Of a stretch of DNA of 5,269 nucleotides, positions 1 through 5,002 are shown piece by piece (position 1 is the stretch's first letter; the number at the start of each line of letters is the position of its first letter). The notes below the pieces were generated by a model that saw only the letters and a list, made by a program, of their open reading frames with translations, searched no databases and was not told the origin of the DNA. The DNA is from Desulfobacteraceae bacterium (GTDB taxonomy: Bacteria; Desulfobacterota; Desulfobacteria; Desulfobacterales; SURF-7): positions 1 to 5,269 of the forward strand of contig JAUXBD010000146.1 of assembly GCA_030619585.1 (NCBI GenBank), written 5' to 3'. Both the position numbers and the translations under genes were made by a program.

Positions 1-732
1 AATTATCTGATACAGATCCTTTATATCTTGCACAGGAATTTTTGAACACAACTTATTTACCACATCTTTTTTCTTTATATCACCCAGTAATAAGCGTCTC
101 AACCAAAGCTCACATTCTTGTGGTGAGGGTTGCAAAGCATTCTTGTTCATAGGGATTTTCCAGAAAACTAAATCTTTTTTATTGAACTTGTTTTTATATC
201 CTTGATGTTCTGTATCAACAAAAAATGACCTTGGAGCCTCATCTAATAGTATTTGTTGTTCTAGTTTTCTTTGATAATTATATCCATCCCACCCACCAAT
301 ATTCTCTGGAGGACAAGTTCCATTACCACCGTTGCATTTTGGTAAAAGAGTATCTTCATACTTGAGATGAACTTTCTTTATTTCAAGAAAATGTTCCCAG
401 TAGTCACCTAAATCATATATATGCCTAGCATTTCTTGTGTTTTCATTAAAGATCTTTGAAATATTTGTGGTTCGACTATCTAAAAATCCTTCTGAAGATG
501 GATATTCATCATCTGGAATACCAATAATTATTTCTCTATTATTATCATTGTTAAATATTTTAAATTCATACATATGGATGTTAGACCATCCCATAACGCA
601 TTGAATGGATATGTGTAAATCAGAAAGGGTATAATTCTGAGGAATAATCATCATCCTCCAAATTTTAGGATTTTTGATAAGAGCTATATTAACTTGATAT
701 ACTATTGATTTTGAATTATCCAACTTTTCCAA
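1..732 (-). CDS. PRiA4_ORF3-like protein of unknown function (3' end off window)
   Basis: An open minus-strand frame runs from 807 to the left edge without a stop, so the C-terminus is missing. The protein resembles the plasmid pRiA4b ORF-3 family, which also occurs as a passenger in IS1096-type elements and has no established biochemical role. Visible family landmarks, numbered from the TTG at 732: VYQVNIALIKNPKIW near residues 11-25, CVMGWSNIHMYEFKI at 45-59, YDLGDYWEHFLEI at 106-118, and the cysteine-containing CNGGNGTCPPENIGGWDGY at 133-151. The start is unclear. There is no ATG before residue 27, which would cut into the domain, so I chose TTG 732-730; TTG 723-721 is an alternative. AAAAAAGGA lies just upstream, 3 nt from the first TTG and 12 nt from the second. 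It is divergent from parD, and its composition is visibly more AT-rich than folD or argC. The family call is fairly secure; the function is unknown. Confidence 0.75.
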   Translation of the reverse strand, partial: MEKLDNSKSIVYQVNIALIKNPKIWRMMIIPQNYTLSDLHISIQCVMGWSNIHMYEFKIFNNDNNREIIIGIPDDEYPSSEGFLDSRTTNISKIFNENTRNARHIYDLGDYWEHFLEIKKVHLKYEDTLLPKCNGGNGTCPPENIGGWDGYNYQRKLEQQILLDEAPRSFFVDTEHQGYKNKFNKKDLVFWKIPMNKNALQPSPQECELWLRRLLLGDIKKKDVVNKLCSKIPVQDIKDLYQII

Positions 733-798
733 ATTTCCTTTTTTGTTCTGGCTTTGCCAGCTTAGGGTGTTAAAGATATGTAGAACTGATCCAGTAAT

Positions 799-827
799 TT
801 TATAATATCATTCAATATAATTGACAA
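799..827 (-). promoter_or_regulatory. candidate promoter for the PRiA4_ORF3-like gene
   Basis: On the minus strand TTGTCA (827-822) and TATAAA (804-799) are separated by 17 bp. The -35 lies inside the palindrome at 820-838. Transcription would start near 792, giving a leader of about 60 nt before the TTG codons. This is a prediction from box similarity only; the region is AT-rich, so chance matches are possible. Confidence 0.35.
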
Positions 828-838
828 AATCTGTCAAT
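820..838. promoter_or_regulatory. palindromic operator candidate between divergent genes
   Basis: ATTGACA (820-826) and TGTCAAT (832-838) form perfect 7-bp inverted arms around a 5-bp centre. The plus-strand -35 of the parD promoter is the left arm itself, and the minus-strand -35 of the divergent gene also falls inside. ParD-type ribbon-helix-helix antitoxins usually repress their own operon by binding inverted repeats at the promoter, so this is the natural candidate for such a site. Its binding by ParD is inferred from position. Confidence 0.5.
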
Positions 839-850
839 GTTTGCCATAAT
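821..850 (+). promoter_or_regulatory. parDE promoter
   Basis: A consensus TTGACA (821-826) is followed after 18 bp by CATAAT (845-850), placing the transcription start near 857 and leaving a leader of about 30 nt before the parD ATG. The ribosome binding site AAAGG (873-877) sits 8 nt before the ATG at 886. The -35 is one arm of the palindrome at 820-838, consistent with autorepression. Confidence 0.6.
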
Positions 851-885
851 TAGGGTAGTACAACAGCTTTTTAAAGGCAAGCAAT

Positions 886-1140
886 ATGGCAACAATGAAT
901 GTATCCCTCCCAAACCCTATGAAAGTCTGGGTTGAAACACAGGTTAGAAGTGGCCAATATGGTAATGCCAGTGATTACGTCCGTGATCTCATTCGTCGTG
1001 ACCAGCAGAATCGAGAACAAATAAAAGTACTGCAACAAGCCATCAGCAAAGGTATTGAAAGTGGTATCAGTGACCGCTCTATGCTTGATATTTTAAAAGA
1101 GGCACGTTCAAAGGCTCAACTGACTAAATATGAGCTATAA
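886..1140 (+). CDS. parD: ParD-family type II antitoxin
   Basis: 84 residues, the usual size for the ParD/CC2985 antitoxin family. Residues 1-45 look like a ribbon-helix-helix DNA-binding fold: the N-terminal strand MNVSLP (4-9) is followed by helices containing the family-typical GQYGNASDYVRDLIRRD (about 23-39). The charged, helical C-terminal half (about 40-84) would wrap and neutralise ParE. The ATG at 886 has AAAGG 8 nt upstream; the ATG at 895 is a less likely start. It overlaps the parE start by 11 nt, so translation is likely coupled. The known role of the family is to inhibit its toxin and repress its own operon. Here the antitoxin is intact while its partner is truncated, so it may be an orphan regulator or an antidote to related toxins elsewhere. 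Confidence 0.88.
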   Translation: MATMNVSLPNPMKVWVETQVRSGQYGNASDYVRDLIRRDQQNREQIKVLQQAISKGIESGISDRSMLDILKEARSKAQLTKYEL

Positions 1141-1375
1141 ACTTACAAAAGAAGCCGATAATGATCTAATTGGAATATACATATATGGTTTCAAACAATT
1201 CGGTGAGTTACAAGCCGAAGATTATTTTTCAAAATTAGAAAGCTGCTTTCAACTACTCAGTGAAACACCACTCATTTGCAAAGAACTTTATCTGTTTTCG
1301 CTGACTTTCTATTTCTTGCTGCCGGCTAAAGGCCCTGCTCTCAATTTCTTTTATATTCAGGGCTGTGAATTTTAA
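1130..1375 (+). pseudogene. parE: ParE-family toxin, 3' truncated
   Basis: The frame opens with ATG at 1130 inside the parD 3' end. Residues 1-52 match the ParE/RelE-superfamily toxin pattern: YKLTKEADNDLIGIYIYGF at 3-21, FGELQAEDYFSKLE at 24-37, and LLSETPLICKE at 42-52. After about residue 52 (base 1285) the expected C-terminal half is absent: the arginine-rich stretch, the FY strand and the terminal ILRILH-like strand. The remaining 29 residues, rich in F and L, are simply the antisense reading of the M23-like remnant on the other strand. Intact ParE proteins are roughly 95-100 residues; this one has only about half of the fold. The C-terminal part is needed for toxicity in the family, so the product is probably inactive. 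No close Shine-Dalgarno is present (AAAGG at 1110-1114 is 15 nt away), which fits coupling to parD translation. Confidence 0.82.
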
Positions 1376-1525
1376 ATTAATGTAATCATAGGCAAAATAG
1401 CCGGTAACAATAAGACCTGCTATAAAAACAAAAAACAATGAAGTTAAGTGGGTTTTGGAAATAGTTGTCTGTTTGATGGAAGATCCTGCATTGCCCGCTA
1501 TAATAAAGGTGATTTTTTTATCCAT
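1253..1525 (-). pseudogene. N-terminal remnant of a membrane-anchored M23-peptidase-like gene
   Basis: 90 residues starting at ATG 1525, with AAAGGG (1540-1535) 9 nt upstream. Residues 1-25 form a short, mildly basic leader beginning MDKKITFIIAGNAGSSIKQ. Residues 27-49 form one transmembrane segment (LFFVFIAGLIVTGYFAYDYI), and residues 52-82 are charged and heptad-like (IKEIESRAFSRQQEIESQRK), as a periplasmic coiled coil would be. This leader-anchor-coil order and the opening sequence recall M23-family murein endopeptidases of deltaproteobacteria, whose catalytic LytM domain lies about 150-250 residues further on. That domain is missing: after about residue 85 the frame enters sequence antisense to parE and stops at 1253. 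Without the peptidase domain it cannot hydrolyse cell wall. The family call rests on the N-terminus only; the loss of its 3' part is well supported by the junction with parE. Confidence 0.6.
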
Positions 1526-1634
1526 AGTAGGTTACCCTTTTTTTCATTGAAGAGTGTTTGTTCAAACGCTTTTTTCCTTTAGAAAAAGCACCATGGCTGA
1601 TTTGACGACTGAAAATACCGGTCTTTTTTTTCAT
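1518..1634 (-). CDS. possible 38-residue basic small protein upstream of the M23-like gene
   Basis: An ATG at 1634 opens a 38-codon frame ending in TAA at 1520-1518, which overlaps the start of the M23-like gene by 8 nt (TATGGATAA). The product would be strongly basic, with about one third Lys/Arg, beginning MKKKTGIFSRQISHG and ending MKKRVTYYG. The overlap is typical of translational coupling. Against it: no clear Shine-Dalgarno precedes the ATG, the leader is AT-rich so lysine codons come cheaply, and I do not recognise the protein. A shorter version from an internal TTG or the second ATG is also possible. Treat it as a candidate only. Confidence 0.3.
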   Translation of the reverse strand: MKKKTGIFSRQISHGAFSKGKKRLNKHSSMKKRVTYYG

Positions 1635-1684
1635 TTAAATAAGTAAGACAACTATCTTTTTAAAAGTAAATAAAATATTTTCTG

Positions 1685-1714
1685 AAAATATCACGCTTTG
1701 GTTGAAACTGTCAA
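1685..1714 (-). promoter_or_regulatory. candidate promoter of the M23-like remnant
   Basis: On the minus strand TTGACA (1714-1709) and TATTTT (1690-1685) lie 18 bp apart, and the -10 carries an extended TGA immediately before it. This would start a transcript near 1678 with a leader of about 150 nt before the M23-like ATG, containing the small ORF at 1634-1518 and an imperfect hairpin (GCTTTTT/AAAAAGC, 1568-1589). The promoter appears intact although the gene it serves is broken. It lies just downstream of the folD terminator hairpin. Confidence 0.5.
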
Positions 1715-1739
1715 GAATTACTGGATGTTTTAAACAGAC

Positions 1740-1769
1740 AAAGGGGAGACATGTTTGGGTCTCCCCTTT
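1740..1769 (-). terminator. folD hairpin terminator
   Basis: AAAGGGGAGAC (1740-1750) and GTCTCCCCTTT (1759-1769) form a perfect 11-bp stem with an 8-nt loop, 9 nt past the folD stop codon. In the minus direction the stem ends in CCCCTTT and continues GTCTGTTT, so the U-tract is only moderate. The stability of the stem and its position make it the likely end of the folD transcript and a barrier before the M23-like promoter. Confidence 0.75.
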
Positions 1770-1778
1770 ATGTAAGAT

Positions 1779-2690
1779 CTAATTCATACCCAACTTGAAC
1801 TTAAGTGATTTAAGAGTGTTTTTCATAAGCATGGTGATGGTCATGGGCCCAACGCCTCCCGGCACAGGGGTTATACTTCCGGCAATCTCTTTTGCCGCCT
1901 CAAAATCAACATCACCTTTCAGTATGGCAACCATCCTGCTGGGATCTTTTGCGCTGGGTTTTTCACCTACCCTGTTAACCCCCACATCTATTACACAGGC
2001 GCCCGGTTTTATCCATTCCGGCTTTACAAGATCAGGTACTCCTGCTGCCACGATAAGAATATCTGCACGTTTGCAATGTTCATCCATATTTTTTGTTCTA
2101 GTATGCACAACTGTTACAGTTGAGTTAGCGCCATCACCCTTTTGCAGCATCATGTTGGCAATAGGCTTTCCAACAATATTCGAACGACCCACAACAACAA
2201 CTTCAGCTCCGCTTGTCTCAACACCGGCTCTTATAATCATCTCCTGTATACCTGCCGGCGTGCACGGAGGAAACCTCACCTCATCACCGCCAATCATAAG
2301 ACGGCCTACATTTACAGGATGGAAACCATCCACATCCTTGTCAGGATCAATCGCGTTTAGAACTTTTTTCTCATTGATCTGCTTTGGCAAAGGAAGCTGG
2401 ACAAGGATTCCGTTAATTGATTCATCTTTGTTGTATTTATCGATAAGTGCCAGAAGATCATCTTCAGATATATCCACTGGCTGGGAATCCTGGATCTCCT
2501 TAAAACCCACACGGTGAGCTGTCTTTATTTTGAGGGTCACATAAGATATTGAGGCTGGACTTTCACCCACAAGGATTGTCACAAGTCCAGGGACAACGCC
2601 ATGCTCCTCTTTTATCTTGGCAACCTCAGCGGTAATTTCCTCTAAAATCTCCTCACGGATCTCTGTACCTTTGATTAGTTTTGCGGTCAT
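1779..2690 (-). CDS. folD: bifunctional methylenetetrahydrofolate dehydrogenase / methenyltetrahydrofolate cyclohydrolase
   Basis: 303 residues, near the usual FolD length. FolD oxidises 5,10-methylene-THF to methenyl-THF with NADP and hydrolyses it to 10-formyl-THF in the cytoplasm, supplying one-carbon units for purines and formyl-Met-tRNA; in acetyl-CoA-pathway organisms it also works in the methyl branch. Active-site residues are in place: SYVTLK with Tyr50 and Lys54, VQLPLP with Gln98, and DVDGFHP with Asp121. The Rossmann nucleotide motif GRSNIVGKP is at 168-176, and the C-terminal signature PGGVGPMT at 277-284. The ATG at 2690 has AAGGAG (2704-2699) 8 nt upstream. It follows argC on the same strand after 192 bp, so co-transcription is possible. 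A perfect TATAAT (2727-2722) without a good -35 could be an own promoter. The gene is intact and ends just before a strong hairpin. Confidence 0.97.
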   Translation of the reverse strand: MTAKLIKGTEIREEILEEITAEVAKIKEEHGVVPGLVTILVGESPASISYVTLKIKTAHRVGFKEIQDSQPVDISEDDLLALIDKYNKDESINGILVQLPLPKQINEKKVLNAIDPDKDVDGFHPVNVGRLMIGGDEVRFPPCTPAGIQEMIIRAGVETSGAEVVVVGRSNIVGKPIANMMLQKGDGANSTVTVVHTRTKNMDEHCKRADILIVAAGVPDLVKPEWIKPGACVIDVGVNRVGEKPSAKDPSRMVAILKGDVDFEAAKEIAGSITPVPGGVGPMTITMLMKNTLKSLKFKLGMN

Positions 2691-2747
2691 TTTTTAATCT
2701 CCTTTTTAAAAACGTTATTGAATTATAAATAAAATTGCATAAAGGTA

Positions 2748-2761
2748 GCGCGCTGCCGCGC
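2748..2761. other. GC-rich mini-hairpin followed by T-runs
   Basis: GCGCG (2748-2752) and CGCGC (2757-2761) can pair around CTGC, and the plus strand continues with two T6 runs (2765-2770 and 2775-2780). It resembles an intrinsic terminator in the plus direction, yet no plus-strand gene reads into it, so its role is unclear. It may be part of the neighbouring palindromic element. Confidence 0.3.
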
Positions 2762-2781
2762 AGGTTTTTTGATATTTTTTA

Positions 2782-2854
2782 GGACACAGATAAACGCAGA
2801 TAATCTCAGATTTTTAATTAATTTATCCGCGTTAATATGCGTTAATATGCGGCC
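2782..2854. repeat. imperfect inverted repeat with internal tandem 10-mers
   Basis: The left arm 2782-2811 (GGACACAGATAAACGCAGAT and on) and the right arm 2825-2854 (ending GTTAATATGCGGCC) pair imperfectly, about 20 of 30 positions, around a 13-nt AT-rich loop. The right arm contains GCGTTAATAT twice in tandem (2829-2848) followed by GCGG. The left arm has a similar degenerate period (CAGATAAACG, CAGATAATCT). It resembles the GCGTTTATCTGCG-type dispersed intergenic palindromes common in environmental bacterial genomes. It fills the gap between argC and folD and could act as a transcript 3' stabiliser or attenuator. The multicopy nature is inferred. Confidence 0.6.
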
Positions 2855-2882
2855 AATAAATATATAATTGATTGATATCATT

Positions 2883-3920
2883 TTAGATGGGAAAGGGAAC
2901 ATTATCAAGCCCTTTTGTCTCATCAAGCCCAAACATTATATTCATATTCTGAACTGCCTGGCCAGCAGCGCCCTTTACAAGGTTGTCGATGGCAGATATC
3001 AGAATCAGGCGGTTGTTTTGCCTGTCAATCCTTACACCGATATCACAGTAATTTGTTCCACGGACATTTGAGATGTCTGGAAGGCGATCTTCAGGACAGA
3101 CTCGAATAAAGGGCCGTCCTGAATAAAATGATTTTAAACAGTTTCGTATATCTTCGTTACCTGCATCTTTTTTCAGTTTTGCATAGATGGTTGTAAGAAT
3201 CCCCCTTGACACGGGAAGAAGGTGGGGGACAAATGTTATGTTTACCTGCTTTTCCGCTTCAATGCTAAGCACATCTTCCATCTCCGGACAATGCCTGTGC
3301 TGGACCACATTATAGGCCTTAAACGACTCATTGACTTCACAAAAATGTGTTGTAAGTGAAAGTGATCTTCCAGCACCGCTTACACCTGATTTTGAATCCG
3401 CAATTATGGTTGTTTCATCTATAAATCCGGACTTCAGTAAAGGCACAAGCGGCAGGAGAACGCTTGTGGGATAACATCCCGGATTTCCAACGAGGTCAGC
3501 GGATTTTATCTGTTTAAGATATACTTCACAAAGACCGTAAACCGCTTTTTCAAGCAGGTCCTTTGATGTGTGGGGCTGGTAGCAAGACTCATACCTTGAC
3601 GCATCTTGAAACCGGAAATCCGCAGACAGGTCTATCACTTTCTTACCTTTTTTGATAAATTCCGGCACGATATCCATGGGCAGTTTATGGGGCAGTGCTG
3701 TAAAAACAGCATCCACCTTGCTGCAAAAGTTTTTTACATTAAACTCCTCGCACACAAGATCAATTTTCCCGGACATTGCCGGGTAGATTTCGGCAAAAGC
3801 GGTTCCAGCATACTGGCGTGATGTAATTGTTGTCAGTTCAACATCACAATGCCCGGACAGTATCCTCACAAGTTCTGCCCCTGCATATCCGCTTGCACCA
3901 ACCACACCTGCTTTAATCAT
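2883..3920 (-). CDS. argC: N-acetyl-gamma-glutamyl-phosphate reductase
   Basis: 345 residues, the normal length for ArgC type 1. It reduces N-acetylglutamyl-5-phosphate to the semialdehyde with NADPH, the third step of arginine/ornithine synthesis, in the cytoplasm. The N-terminal dinucleotide-binding loop GASGYAGAEL spans residues 8-17. The catalytic cysteine is Cys149 in GNPGCYPT (145-152), and the catalytic histidine is expected at His210 in HRHCPE (208-213). DSKSGVSGAGR (175-185) and VPHLLPVSRGI (231-241) are further family signatures. The ATG at 3920 has AAGGAG (3931-3926) 5 nt upstream. The next gene upstream, dapB, is divergent; folD lies downstream on the same strand. No other arg gene is visible in the window. 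Nothing looks damaged. Confidence 0.97.
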   Translation of the reverse strand: MIKAGVVGASGYAGAELVRILSGHCDVELTTITSRQYAGTAFAEIYPAMSGKIDLVCEEFNVKNFCSKVDAVFTALPHKLPMDIVPEFIKKGKKVIDLSADFRFQDASRYESCYQPHTSKDLLEKAVYGLCEVYLKQIKSADLVGNPGCYPTSVLLPLVPLLKSGFIDETTIIADSKSGVSGAGRSLSLTTHFCEVNESFKAYNVVQHRHCPEMEDVLSIEAEKQVNITFVPHLLPVSRGILTTIYAKLKKDAGNEDIRNCLKSFYSGRPFIRVCPEDRLPDISNVRGTNYCDIGVRIDRQNNRLILISAIDNLVKGAAGQAVQNMNIMFGLDETKGLDNVPFPI

Positions 3921-3959
3921 ATCTTCTCCTTGGAAATATTACCAGTTACAGATGCAAAA

Positions 3960-3988
3960 TGTTTACCAGAGGCAGTTACTATTTTCAA
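3960..3988 (-). promoter_or_regulatory. candidate argC promoter
   Basis: TTGAAA (3988-3983) and TAAACA (3965-3960) on the minus strand are separated by 17 bp, with an extended -10 (TGG) in front of the hexamer. The start point would lie about 33 nt upstream of the argC ATG, just ahead of its Shine-Dalgarno. I saw no convincing ARG-box palindrome. Prediction by eye only. Confidence 0.45.
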
Positions 3989-4078
3989 GAGGATTCATAA
4001 AAAGTTACTTTCTATCATTACCATATAACATATCGCACATCACATATCCCGTTTACTTATGATCACATTTAAAAGTTA

Positions 4079-4107
4079 TTGCTTTTAAATCAATACCAGA
4101 ATAAATT
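4079..4107 (+). promoter_or_regulatory. candidate dapB promoter
   Basis: TTGCTT (4079-4084) and TAAATT (4102-4107) are 17 bp apart, predicting a start near 4114 and a short leader of about 28 nt. The short leader leaves no room for a lysine riboswitch downstream of it. The region is AT-rich, so the call is weak. Confidence 0.35.
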
Positions 4108-4129
4108 ATGATCTAACATAAAAAACGCC

Positions 4130-4144
4130 GGAGGGATCTAATTG
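4130..4144 (+). promoter_or_regulatory. ribosome binding site fixing a TTG start for dapB
   Basis: GGAGGG (4130-4135) is a strong Shine-Dalgarno positioned 6 nt before TTG at 4142. The first in-frame ATG (4160) would remove the opening strand of the nucleotide-binding fold and has no such site, so TTG is the better start. Confidence 0.75.
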
Positions 4145-4975
4145 ATAAAAACAAAAATCATGGTAAACGGTATTCCTGGTGATATGGCTGTGAATGTTGC
4201 AAAACATGCCATGTGTGACGAGAGGTTTGAATTGATCGATACATCACTTACCGGGCCTGATATTACCCAGGAGGAATATAAGATCGATTCCAAGTCCATC
4301 CGCCTTCTGACGCCTGAGATTCGGGATAACACAATAGTTGAGATTAAAGAAAAAGAGGGGTTTTTTGTCTCTATTGACTATACACACCCTTCAGCCGTAA
4401 ACGGCAATGCTGAATTTTACTGCAAATATGCCCTGCCTTTTGTTATGGGCACAACCGGCGGAGACAGGAATGCCCTGGACGAAACAGTATCTTCATCTTT
4501 TATACCCGCAGTTATTGCACCCAATATGGCAAAGCAGATAGTGGGGTTTCAGGCCATGATGCGATATGCTGCCGAAACATTTCCCAATCTGTTTTCCGAT
4601 TTCTCTTTGGAAATCAAAGAGAGCCATCAAAAAGGAAAGGCGGACACAAGCGGAACCGCCAAGGCCATGATAGATTATTTTAATCAGCTTGGCATACCGT
4701 TTTCAGTTAGTGATATACTTAAAGAGCGCGACCCCATGTTCCAAAAAGATGATTGGGGAATACCGGAAGAGCATCTTAACGGGCATGCATGGCATACATA
4801 CACCCTGAAATCACAGGATAAAACAGCAGAACTAGTCTTTACGCACAATATAAACGGCCGGGATATCTATTCAAAAGGGACCCTAGATGCAGCCTTTTTT
4901 CTTGCAAACAAGGCAAAAGAGGGCGCACGCAAAAAGGTATACTCAATGATAGACATTTTGAAAGAGGGCGGATAA
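4142..4975 (+). CDS. dapB: 4-hydroxy-tetrahydrodipicolinate reductase, plant-type
   Basis: 277 residues. DapB reduces the dihydrodipicolinate-pathway intermediate to tetrahydrodipicolinate with NAD(P)H in the cytoplasm, feeding lysine and the meso-diaminopimelate of peptidoglycan. The sequence resembles the plant-type subfamily (as in Arabidopsis) rather than the E. coli type: IDYTHPSAVNGNAEFY at 78-93, PFVMGTTGGDRN at 99-110, PNMAKQIVGF at 127-136, ESHQKGKADTSGTAKA at 160-175, and a C-terminus of the form YSMIDILKEGG. The catalytic histidine and lysine equivalents are His162 and Lys166 of ESHQxxK. The N-terminal nucleotide loop reads VNGIPGDMA (8-16), with Ala16 where the common GxxGxMG motif has its last glycine. 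It starts at TTG behind a strong GGAGG. It is divergent from argC and convergent with the gene at its right; its stop codon sits in a small hairpin. In plants this DapB type works with the LL-diaminopimelate aminotransferase route, which may also apply here. Confidence 0.92.
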   Translation: MIKTKIMVNGIPGDMAVNVAKHAMCDERFELIDTSLTGPDITQEEYKIDSKSIRLLTPEIRDNTIVEIKEKEGFFVSIDYTHPSAVNGNAEFYCKYALPFVMGTTGGDRNALDETVSSSFIPAVIAPNMAKQIVGFQAMMRYAAETFPNLFSDFSLEIKESHQKGKADTSGTAKAMIDYFNQLGIPFSVSDILKERDPMFQKDDWGIPEEHLNGHAWHTYTLKSQDKTAELVFTHNINGRDIYSKGTLDAAFFLANKAKEGARKKVYSMIDILKEGG

Positions 4976-4991
4976 AAGAGAAATCTTTTAT
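4972..4991. terminator. AT-rich hairpin with GAAA loop between convergent genes
   Basis: ATAAAAGA (4972-4979) and TCTTTTAT (4984-4991) form a perfect 8-bp stem closed by a GAAA tetraloop. The dapB stop codon TAA (4973-4975) lies within the stem. It sits in the 27-bp gap between dapB and the convergent phosphatase-like gene, so it may serve both directions. The stem has few GC pairs and only a short T-run follows, so it would be weak. Confidence 0.4.
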
Positions 4992-5002
4992 TTCAGAGCA
5001 CA

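Noticed and set aside
748..760. CTGGC/GCCAG mini-hairpin upstream of the PRiA4_ORF3-like start
   Set aside because: Five base pairs with a 3-nt loop and no T-tract in either useful direction; too small to call a terminator or a regulatory element.
1..1290. An IS1096-like or other complete insertion sequence
   Set aside because: PRiA4_ORF3-like passengers occur in such elements, but there is no transposase, no terminal inverted repeat and no target duplication in view.
1286..1375. C-terminal 29 residues of the ParE frame as a novel toxin tail
   Set aside because: They are the antisense reading of the M23-like coding sequence and share nothing with ParE C-termini.
1795..2517. 240-codon plus-strand open frame opposite folD
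   Set aside because: It lies wholly antisense to an unmistakable folD, has no ribosome binding site, and its product is low-complexity Ser/Thr/Ile/Pro-rich sequence typical of a shadow frame.
2723..2932. 69-codon minus-strand frame across the argC stop and the inverted repeat
   Set aside because: It overlaps the argC 3' end in another frame and reads through the repeat element; no start signal or recognisable sequence.
3932..4129. Lysine riboswitch upstream of dapB
   Set aside because: The AT-rich stretch shows no L-box-like set of helices, and the likely promoter leaves only about 28 nt of leader.
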